Shown: in pieces, positions 32,680-37,782 of the stretch
Layout of the letters: every line of letters begins with the position of its first letter
How positions within the stretch are numbered: the stretch's first letter is position 1
From: an uncultured Bacteroidota bacterium
Lineage (GTDB): Bacteria; Bacteroidota; Bacteroidia; Chitinophagales; LD1
Reading direction: 5' to 3'
Length of the DNA: 37,782 nucleotides
Assembly: GCA_903889265.1 (NCBI GenBank)
Contig: CAISWS010000097.1
Location: 1-37,782, forward strand
Made by a program: the position numbers and the translations under genes
Notes under the pieces: generated by a model
Databases searched by the model: none
Told to the model about the DNA's origin: nothing
What the model saw: only the letters and a program-made list of their open reading frames with translations

Positions 32680-32810
32680 AAGCAGATGGGGTGGGAACCT
32701 GTAATTTGCGATAACCTATTCTTAACCTATACTGCTAAACCACTTGCGTGGCCATTTCTTTTAGACTCTGAAATTGTCTTTAGCGTATCCTGTAAATGAT
32801 AACCGCCTTG
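32680..32810 (-). ncRNA. Candidate small RNA or leader ending at the terminator
   Basis: The terminator at 32658-32678 has no protein gene feeding it. The minus-strand sequence before it contains AGCAG/CTGCT pairing (about 32730 against 32681) around GGTTCCCACCCC. It resembles no RNA family I know. The 5' end is not defined, and no clear leftward promoter box is seen, so this is a low-confidence placeholder for the transcript the terminator implies. Confidence 0.25.
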
Positions 32811-32912
32811 GTTGTTTAACGTAATTATCATTAACAAGTTGCCGTATAATGACCGTTTTAACCTGAATTATGAGTCTTTTCGACGCTTTAATGAAGAGTT
32901 TGCTTAAAATAT

Positions 32913-32920
32913 TATATTTG
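32913..32920 (+). promoter_or_regulatory. -7 promoter element of the secreted-protein gene at 32955
   Basis: TATATTTG is a full match to TAnnTTTG, 34 nt before the ATG at 32955. The nearest TTTG upstream is only 10 nt away, and nothing better lies at 19-21 nt, so the -33 element is weak. Confidence 0.45.
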
Positions 32921-32954
32921 TATTACCTTTTTGACTCATTAAACTCTCGACTCA

Positions 32955-33413
32955 ATGCAAACCAATTATTTCCGCAAGGCAATAACCCTTGGCGTATTTT
33001 GCCTGTTATGTGCCGCAAGCTTTGCCCAATCCCGAACAGATGGCGATAACTTTATTAATGCCTTGGGTAAAAGCGCCCAGGCTTCCGAGCTAAGCGACCT
33101 TAAATCAAGTTACAATTTCCAGATGGCCAATGAGAACCACTACCTGTCAAAAGAGGGTATTGAGCTGCTGCTTCAAAACGCCCTCCTTAGTGAAATCCGT
33201 ATTTACAAGGATAGCCCCGTATATGGCAGCTTTAAAGGTAGGTTACCCCGGGGCCTTAGCTTTAACCTTACCAGTACAGAAGTGAAGAAAATTTTGGGCA
33301 AACCATCCGTAAGCTACAACACCGGCTATTGCGAGTTTGAGGTGCAAGGACAGGTAATTTCCTGCTGGTTTGATAAAGACCGCCTTAGCCAGGTAGACCT
33401 GGGGACAAAATAA
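32955..33413 (+). CDS. Secreted hypothetical protein
   Basis: Exported protein of 152 residues with a signal peptide (MQTNYFRKAITLGVFCLLCAASFA, cleavage before Gln25). The mature part has a helix-rich start and a C-terminal sheet (SEIRIYKDSPVYGSF, LPRGLSFNLTSTEVKKILGKPS, YCEFEVQGQVISCWFDKDRLSQVDL). The 'GLSF-x-x-x-TEVKK-x-LGKPS' segment is a pattern I associate with small BamE-like or lysozyme-inhibitor-like folds, but I cannot place it. The two cysteines in the last strands (Cys127 and Cys136 approximately) could form a disulfide in the periplasm. Confidence 0.75.
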   Translation: MQTNYFRKAITLGVFCLLCAASFAQSRTDGDNFINALGKSAQASELSDLKSSYNFQMANENHYLSKEGIELLLQNALLSEIRIYKDSPVYGSFKGRLPRGLSFNLTSTEVKKILGKPSVSYNTGYCEFEVQGQVISCWFDKDRLSQVDLGTK

Positions 33414-33490
33414 TTAATTGATTGTCATATAGTTAGCGCTTCAGGCAATACTATGGCCTTATTGTTGCCGTTGTATTTAAAAGTGCGGCT

Positions 33491-34030
33491 ATGAAACGTT
33501 TAACCGGAGTCTCCTTACTGATCATATTACTTATGTTGGGCTCTTGCAAGGCTATCAAAAAGCTCGGGCAATTTTACGTGGATTATAATACCCAGGCCGT
33601 GTTTCCGGCAAATATTCCCGTAAATGTCCCGCTCACCATTTATTCGCCCGAAATTGCTACCAATTCCACCCAGGTATTTCAAAACAACAATACCAATTCA
33701 AGCCTTATTCAAAGTGTCACGCTTAGCCAGTTAACCCTCACCATTTCTTCGCCTCCCGGGCAAAACTTTTCTTTTCTTCAGAATATTAGCGTTTACATAT
33801 CCTCTGATAGTTTGCCCGAAGTTGAGATTGCCGGCAAACAGAATATACCAGCCAATGTAGGCGATACCTTACAATTGGATGTAACCAATGCTGACCTGGA
33901 AAATTACATTAAAGCCAGCCGTATAAAACTACGGGTATCAGGCACCACCGATCAGCTGACAACAACCAATATCAACGCCAATGTTTATGCCCGGTTTTTT
34001 GTGCAGGCCAACCTGCTCGAACTACTTTAA
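33491..34030 (+). CDS. Putative lipoprotein
   Basis: Lipoprotein of 179 residues: the signal peptide MKRLTGVSLLIILLMLGSC ends in a lipobox (LGSC) with the acylated Cys at 19. The rest is an all-beta sequence rich in Asn, Ser and Thr (FPANIPVNVPLTIYSPEIATNST, VTLSQLTLTISSPPGQNFSFLQNISVYISS, LRVSGTTDQLTTTNINANVYARFFV). This resembles an LEA-type/immunoglobulin-like beta-sandwich fold. It is probably anchored in the outer membrane. It follows the secreted protein gene by 77 nt and converges with the WYL gene. Confidence 0.8.
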   Translation: MKRLTGVSLLIILLMLGSCKAIKKLGQFYVDYNTQAVFPANIPVNVPLTIYSPEIATNSTQVFQNNNTNSSLIQSVTLSQLTLTISSPPGQNFSFLQNISVYISSDSLPEVEIAGKQNIPANVGDTLQLDVTNADLENYIKASRIKLRVSGTTDQLTTTNINANVYARFFVQANLLELL

Positions 34031-34034
34031 AGTA

Positions 34035-35033
34035 TTACTGGTATAACTCCACTATTCTTTTAGCCGATTCTTTTAGCTCATCGGCCAGCTTTTGTGGCTT
34101 CAATACTTTTACCTTATCTCCGTAGCTCAGCAGCTGCATTTTAAGTTCTGTATTAATTACCAGGTCTAGCGAAATGCGCAGTTCAGTTTTGTTATCTTTT
34201 AAAATGGTTTGTGAAAGGTGTAGCGGTATGGTTTTTATATAATTGCCTTGCTGGGGCAAAAAAGATAACACCACCTTTTCCGGCTCTCCACCACCCACAG
34301 TTACACCAAGCACATTCTTGTAAAAATTCTTCCGGTCTATCTTATCATCACTAAAGGTTTGATTTGTTAATTGCAGGTCCTGTATCCGGTCAAGTGCAAA
34401 CGTAAGTATCTTATGGTCCTGCTTACTGATGCCATTGCCAATCACGTACCAAAAGTTTTTCGATTCACGTATCAGGTAGGGCTCCAGCAGGTTTTGGGAA
34501 ACAGTATCACTGCCATGCCGCTGGTAACTAAACTTTAAAACCTTTCTTTCCGATATCGCTTTCAATATAGGCTCAACAAACTCAATGCCCTTAATAATAA
34601 ACGGCTTATCCAGTTGTATATGGTCGCTTTCTCCCCGGGCCTCTTTATTCAGCTTTACGGTACTCGCAATTTTGTGTATAGCCTCTTCAAACTCCTTTAT
34701 GGCAGGCAGGTGCTTAAACTGGTCCAATATGCTGATGGCAAAATCAAGGCCATGTAATTCATCCGCGCTTACCGGAAGGTTGTGGATCGTATAGTGCTCA
34801 TCGGTATATCTGTAAGTATGCTCCTTTTTAGAAAAAGCGATAGGAGCATTAAAATTAAGCGACTGGTTGTAACGCATTTCCTGCAAATCAAGCTGCATAG
34901 TACGTTTTGACACCTGCCTGTCAAGGTTCGCGCTTACAAACTCCATTAACTCCTCCAAACGCGGATAGGGCCGCTTGCGCAGGCGCATATCTATCAGTTT
35001 GTATCGGGTGTACGCATCTCTGTTCTGGGGCAT
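34035..35033 (-). CDS. WYL-domain transcriptional regulator
   Basis: DNA-binding regulator of 332 residues. A winged helix-turn-helix occupies about 5-60 (RYKLIDMRLRKRPYPRLEELMEFVSANL...SKRTMQLDLQEM). The WYL domain (about 155-222) includes LEPYLIRESKNFWYVIGN, with the signature tripeptide as Trp-Tyr-Val at 195-197. A WCX-like C-terminal domain follows. WYL regulators bind nucleic acids or nucleotides and often control stress or phage-defence genes, but this one has no defence genes beside it. It is divergent from two small unknown genes, and related 23-bp dyads lie before each side. Confidence 0.9.
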   Translation of the reverse strand: MPQNRDAYTRYKLIDMRLRKRPYPRLEELMEFVSANLDRQVSKRTMQLDLQEMRYNQSLNFNAPIAFSKKEHTYRYTDEHYTIHNLPVSADELHGLDFAISILDQFKHLPAIKEFEEAIHKIASTVKLNKEARGESDHIQLDKPFIIKGIEFVEPILKAISERKVLKFSYQRHGSDTVSQNLLEPYLIRESKNFWYVIGNGISKQDHKILTFALDRIQDLQLTNQTFSDDKIDRKNFYKNVLGVTVGGGEPEKVVLSFLPQQGNYIKTIPLHLSQTILKDNKTELRISLDLVINTELKMQLLSYGDKVKVLKPQKLADELKESAKRIVELYQ

Positions 35034-35077
35034 GGGTTCGGTGTTTCTTAAAACTCAATCAATAACAGCACTGCTTA

Positions 35078-35100
35078 ACTGCAAAGAATCCCTGCGCAGT
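35078..35100. promoter_or_regulatory. Operator-like dyad, degenerate copy, before the WYL gene
   Basis: ACTGCAAAG-N5-CTGCGCAGT has the same 23-bp length as the dyad at 35175. The right arm matches it in 8 of 9 positions and the left arm in 6 of 9. It lies 45-67 nt upstream of the WYL ATG, the position for autoregulation. Confidence 0.5.
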
Positions 35101-35174
35101 TATCAACCGGGCTCCCCCTTTAAGGGGCGGAAGGGGCGGCTGTTTATTCCTGCAATATCCGAAAAATAAATTTT

Positions 35175-35197
35175 ACTGCGCAAATACATTGCGCAGT
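35175..35197. promoter_or_regulatory. Operator-like perfect dyad before the small-gene pair
   Basis: ACTGCGCAA (35175-35183) and TTGCGCAGT (35189-35197) are exact reverse complements around ATACA. The dyad lies 39-61 nt upstream of the ATG at 35236, in a divergent intergenic region where no terminator is expected, and no T-tract follows. It is the best candidate site for the neighbouring WYL protein. Confidence 0.6.
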
Positions 35198-35235
35198 GAC
35201 CGGCCAACTTTGTGCTATCAATTAAAACAAACGAT

Positions 35236-35682
35236 ATGTTAACAACACCTTCAAACACATTTGCCAAACACGAGTTGTATGTCAATGAAATTGAGTTTAC
35301 CCATAAGGACGAGGTTTCCCTCTTCGGGTTTCTGCAGGAATGTGGAAAATTCTTCGAAACCCAGTATGTCATCTCGCGTAAAGACTTACAGATACTGTTG
35401 AGTCAGAACAAGGCGGGAATTGAAATACTGTGGCAGATTGAGAAACTTTTTGCCGGCCCCCATGCAGCCCCGGCCTCGCTTAACCTTATAGACCTGTTTG
35501 GTACCACACAGGTTTTTGATACTTGTGAAGTAAAATTAGATGTGCCCCATTATCAGGACGAGCAAGGCAACCTGAAGCCATGCCAGACTAAAGAACTGTT
35601 TTTTATTGAAGAAGTAACCCCGCTGAACCGGATTGGTAAAGCCCCGGGTGCACGCCCTGCCACAATCTCTTCCACATTATAA
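35236..35682 (+). CDS. Hypothetical protein divergent from the WYL gene
   Basis: I do not recognise this 148-residue protein. It is cytoplasmic by appearance (no signal or membrane segment), with mixed helix and strand: KHELYVNEIEFTHKDEVSLFGFL, YVISRKDLQILLSQNKAGIEILWQIEKLF, then VFDTCEVKLDVPHY and a Pro/Ala-rich tail (GKAPGARPATISSTL). A GTG eight codons earlier is possible; the ATG at 35236 is preferred. A second small gene follows 25 nt later, so the two should be cotranscribed under control of the dyad at 35175. Confidence 0.7.
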   Translation: MLTTPSNTFAKHELYVNEIEFTHKDEVSLFGFLQECGKFFETQYVISRKDLQILLSQNKAGIEILWQIEKLFAGPHAAPASLNLIDLFGTTQVFDTCEVKLDVPHYQDEQGNLKPCQTKELFFIEEVTPLNRIGKAPGARPATISSTL

Positions 35683-35707
35683 ATCATGCTATAAAAACCA
35701 AAAAATC

Positions 35708-35905
35708 ATGCAAGTACTTAAATATAACCTCATTAACGGCCCAAAACAGACAGTAACGGACTACCTGGAATCGTTAAACAACGATGAACTACAAAACAAT
35801 TTCAACTCCTTGCTTGTTTACGGCATAAGGCTGCCCGACCTGGTAAGAAAAATGCGCGATGAACTGCGTAAAAGAAAAATAGACACCCAGGCCATTCTTT
35901 TTTGA
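35708..35905 (+). CDS. Small hypothetical protein, second gene of the WYL-linked pair
   Basis: Sixty-five residues, not recognised. It has one short strand-turn start (MQVLKYNLINGPKQT) and a long charged helical part (VTDYLESLNNDELQNNFNSLLVYGIRLPDLVRKMRDELRKRKI). The open frame continues 25 codons upstream, but that part overlaps the previous gene and reads as noise. The ATG at 35708 lies 25 nt after the upstream stop. A strong rightward terminator at 36045 ends the transcript. Confidence 0.65.
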   Translation: MQVLKYNLINGPKQTVTDYLESLNNDELQNNFNSLLVYGIRLPDLVRKMRDELRKRKIDTQAILF

Positions 35906-35914
35906 CCGGTGTGG

Positions 35915-35936
35915 AAAATCACCGGTTGCCATGTTC
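35915..35936. repeat. 7-bp inverted repeat after the WYL-linked pair
   Basis: ACCGGTG and CACCGGT pair around TGGAAAAT about 10 nt after the stop at 35905. No T-tract follows, and the real terminator is further on at 36045. The 139 nt between the stop and that terminator hold no reading frame of note. Confidence 0.35.
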
Positions 35937-36044
35937 CAAAAGGCACTTAATATCGCCCCGCGTTTGGTATAAGCGCTGTGAAAATCTGAAATAACCGGTT
36001 TTATGGAATAAGATCTGATTTTGTTTTTGTTGCCTTGGTTTCTT

Positions 36045-36080
36045 AGCCCTGAGTTCGTGGATGTTCTCAGGGCTTTTTTT
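36045..36080 (+). terminator. Rho-independent terminator of the WYL-linked small-gene transcript
   Basis: AGCCCTGAG (36045-36053) and CTCAGGGCT (36066-36074) form a perfect 9-bp stem with a 12-nt loop, directly followed by TTTTTT. It ends the rightward transcript of the two small genes, leaving a 3' untranslated part of about 140 nt. It also lies 30 nt past the stop of the leftward MFS gene. Confidence 0.75.
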
Positions 36081-36109
36081 AAATAACAGTTGCCTATTTA
36101 ATTTTTCTC

Positions 36110-37372
36110 TTACAATTTCAGCTTCCTCATCTTAGGCGCCAAAACATAAGTAGTAGCCACCACCACCAAAGTCATACATCCTCCAAAAACTACTGAGGGG
36201 ATAGTACCCATTATTTTAGCGGCCAAACCCGATTCAAAAGCACCTATCTCGTTGGAAGACGAAATAAAGATTTGATTCACAGCACTAACGCGTCCACGCA
36301 TATGGTTGGGGGTCATTACCTGCAATATCGTTTGGCGGATAACTACGCTTACATTATCAAACGCACCCGTCAGAAACAACATAACAAACGATAGGATAAA
36401 ATTATGCGATACGGCAAAACCAATAGTAGCCAATCCGAAACCAGCTACCGCCACAAGCAGGTTGCGTCCGGCATTATTGGTAGGCGGGTTAAATGCCAGA
36501 AAAAGCCCCATCACTACTGAGCCTAAGAAGGGTGCAGACCGCAGAAATCCTAATCCCATAGGCCCGGCGTGTAAAATATCGCTGGCATAAACCGGTAGCA
36601 ATGCCACTGCACCGCCAAACAAAACCGCAAATAAATCAAGCGAAATGGCCGAAAGCATCTCCTGCTTGTTATAAACAAAGCTCAACCCCGCCTTCAGCGA
36701 CTCAAACAAGGTTTCCACCTTTTCCTTCGGCGGGTTCTCCCTTACCTGCAACCTGCTAAACGCAAACCACGAAATACCAAGCAACACCAGCGCAAATGAA
36801 AACGAAACAATTTCAGCCGTATCTGACTGGTAGTGGCTTTTCAAAATACCATAAATTAAACCACCCGCTGCCGGGCCGGTTACTGCTGCGGTTTGCCAAA
36901 CATTACTGCCCCAGGTAGCAGCATTCGCGTAAAGCTCCCTGGGCACTATTTGCGGAATAATTGATTGCATACAAGGCGCCATAAACGCCCGTGCAATGCC
37001 CGAACAACCTATCAGAAAATAAATAGGCCACATCCCCTGTTCGCGTAAAAACAAAGCATCGTTAAACATCAGGCCGGTAATACCGGCAAAACACAACAGC
37101 ATGATAAAAATAGTGCGCTTTACAATCCTGTACCGGTTATAAGTATCAGCAGCATGGCCCGAGTAGAGGGCAGTTAGTATAAACGGAAGCGCCTCGCTTA
37201 ATCCAATTAAACCAAGCGCCAGTTTATCGTGTGTAAGTTCATAAACCTTCCAGCCCAGAATAGTTTCGGCCAGCTGAATGCCAAAAGTTAAACTGAACCG
37301 CGATAACTGAAAGTTTCTGAATTCGGCAATGCGCAATACCGCATAGGGGTCATTCTTCTTCACATCGTTCAT
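36110..37372 (-). CDS. MFS transporter (EntS-like exporter family)
   Basis: Inner-membrane major facilitator of about 420 residues with roughly 12 hydrophobic segments. The sequence start YAVLRIAEFRNFQLSRFSLTFGIQLAETILGWKVYELT and the loop SGHAADTYNRYRIVKR (motif A-like) are typical of the MFS_3 / enterobactin-exporter-like group. The C-terminal half carries MTPNHMRGRVSAVNQIF, a family block. Its substrate is unknown; siderophore or drug export is plausible. A longer frame begins with TTG at 37390, but the ATG at 37370-37372 fits the family start (MNDVKKNDPYAVL). Confidence 0.9.
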   Translation of the reverse strand: MNDVKKNDPYAVLRIAEFRNFQLSRFSLTFGIQLAETILGWKVYELTHDKLALGLIGLSEALPFILTALYSGHAADTYNRYRIVKRTIFIMLLCFAGITGLMFNDALFLREQGMWPIYFLIGCSGIARAFMAPCMQSIIPQIVPRELYANAATWGSNVWQTAAVTGPAAGGLIYGILKSHYQSDTAEIVSFSFALVLLGISWFAFSRLQVRENPPKEKVETLFESLKAGLSFVYNKQEMLSAISLDLFAVLFGGAVALLPVYASDILHAGPMGLGFLRSAPFLGSVVMGLFLAFNPPTNNAGRNLLVAVAGFGLATIGFAVSHNFILSFVMLFLTGAFDNVSVVIRQTILQVMTPNHMRGRVSAVNQIFISSSNEIGAFESGLAAKIMGTIPSVVFGGCMTLVVVATTYVLAPKMRKLKL

Positions 37373-37409
37373 ACACGCAAAGGAATACAAAAATTATTAC
37401 TGCGAAAGT

Positions 37410-37440
37410 GAAGGCGGTCCAACTTTCGTTGACCGCCTTC
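37410..37440 (-). terminator. Stable hairpin after the edge gene
   Basis: GAAGGCGGT pairs with ACCGCCTTC, and within it CAAC pairs with GTTG around TTTC with one bulged base, giving a strong hairpin at 37410-37440, 48 nt past the stop of the leftward edge gene. No clean T-run follows on the minus strand. An alternative pairing CGAAAGT (37403-37409) with ACTTTCG (37422-37428) excludes the main stem. Confidence 0.5.
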
Positions 37441-37488
37441 ATATAAGTTCGCTTTTATCAAAAATTTACATTCGCAAAGGCACCGGAT

Positions 37489-37782
37489 TTACTTCTCTGT
37501 TCTGATACCGTTTTGCTCCATCAAATTGCGTAATTGCTCCAATTGTAATTTTAGCTGCTTAATATCACTTGCATCCACTTTGCCATCAACGCTTGTTTTC
37601 AGCATAACGTTTTCCTGTTTCAATGTTTCCAATTCTTTTTTCAACGCATCAATTTCAGCAACCTTGGCTTTTAACTCATCGGTTCTTTTCTTCAGCGCCT
37701 GTATACCCGCCATGTTTATGCCATCAATGTCCAAACTGTTAATGGTGGTGTCACTTTCACCATCCAAATGGAAAGCAACGTA
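37489..37782 (-). CDS. C-terminal coiled coil of a truncated large protein (window edge)
   Basis: Only the last ~97 codons are in the window; the frame stays open through base 37782 with no start needed, so the gene continues outside. The visible part begins YVAFHLDGESDTTINSLDIDGINMAGIQALKKR and runs into a heptad coiled coil (LKAKVAEIDALKKELETLKQENVMLK...IKQLKLQLEQLRNLM). This resembles the C-terminal part of tail-fibre / peptidase-S74-like Bacteroidota proteins ('NMAGIQALKKRTDELK'), but the defining domain lies upstream of the edge. Confidence 0.65.
   Translation of the reverse strand, partial: YVAFHLDGESDTTINSLDIDGINMAGIQALKKRTDELKAKVAEIDALKKELETLKQENVMLKTSVDGKVDASDIKQLKLQLEQLRNLMEQNGIRTEK

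Larger units (their letters stand above)
32583..32954. other. Intergenic region with leftward terminator and dyad, no protein gene seen
   Basis: This 372-nt gap lies between two divergent genes. A 61-codon plus-strand frame (32614-32799) has no family features and runs through the terminator hairpin, so I do not call it. The gap holds the hairpin at 32658-32678, an 8-bp dyad AATGATAA (32795-32802) / TTATCATT (32825-32832), and the -7 box at 32913. Confidence 0.5.

Noticed and set aside
32614-32799. 61-codon plus-strand frame in the 32583-32954 gap
   Set aside because: It reads through the intrinsic terminator hairpin and has no signal peptide, motif or promoter of its own.
32680-32810. tRNA, tmRNA or SRP RNA upstream of the leftward terminator
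   Set aside because: I looked for a cloverleaf, CCA end, tmRNA 3' acceptor and SRP GGAA/GNRA core and found none; only a generic candidate small RNA is listed.
35175-35197. Dyad read as a transcription terminator
   Set aside because: It lies between two divergent genes, so no transcript should end there, and no T-tract follows on either strand. An operator is more likely.
34035-35905. WYL locus as a known phage-defence (CBASS/BREX-type) island
   Set aside because: No cyclase/effector pair, BREX, restriction or other defence gene is next to it; the two small partners match no defence family I know.
37489-37782. Phage tail-fibre gene marking a prophage
   Set aside because: The coiled-coil C-terminus resembles tail-fibre/S74 proteins, but such tails are also common in Bacteroidota cell-surface proteins, and no other phage gene is in the window.

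Overview
The window is chromosomal DNA from a member of the Bacteroidota, probably the Chitinophagales/Sphingobacteriales part of the phylum. The evidence is a DUF5686-type outer-membrane protein, a secreted S8 protease with a type IX secretion (T9SS) C-terminal domain, promoters with the Bacteroidota -7 element TAnnTTTG, weak Shine-Dalgarno sites, and many short palindromic intergenic repeats. I see no rRNA, tRNA, CRISPR array, prophage or insertion sequence. Most genes are housekeeping or catabolic.

Left part (1-9000), all on the minus strand: NAD kinase, a DUF5686 outer-membrane protein, a CBS-domain protein, an alpha/beta hydrolase, a PabA/TrpG-type glutamine amidotransferase, a small retropepsin-like aspartic protease, a CvpA-family membrane protein and a YqeY-family protein. 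Next on the plus strand (9004-14272) come kynurenine 3-monooxygenase, the T9SS-exported subtilase and RecJ.

Middle (14284-22279), minus strand: a DUF4291 gene paired with an unknown gene, a GH125 alpha-mannosidase, tryptophan 2,3-dioxygenase, then an apparent operon of iron-type alcohol dehydrogenase, class I amidotransferase (peptidase C26) and aldehyde dehydrogenase with a recognisable promoter, then a RelE/ParE-type toxin-antitoxin pair. Kynurenine 3-monooxygenase and tryptophan dioxygenase together indicate tryptophan breakdown through kynurenine.

Right-middle (22432-28252), plus strand: a zinc alcohol dehydrogenase, a secreted dienelactone hydrolase, a TetR regulator with a promoter and a possible operator, then paaABCD for phenylacetyl-CoA epoxidation. 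The reductase gene paaE is not here. After these come a TPR/transmembrane/adenylyl cyclase fusion, a DUF4442 hotdog protein, an M29 aminopeptidase and several small envelope proteins.

Right end (34035-37782): a WYL-domain regulator divergent from two small unknown genes, an MFS exporter, and the C-terminal coiled coil of a gene cut by the window edge. The most interesting signals are non-coding. Two related 23-bp dyads lie one in front of the WYL gene and one in front of its divergent partners. Three copies of a ~147-bp palindromic element each lie just after the stop codon of a minus-strand gene. A double hairpin recurs with compensatory base changes in its stem. A leftward terminator 76 nt upstream of a membrane-protein gene points to a small RNA or a leader attenuator.
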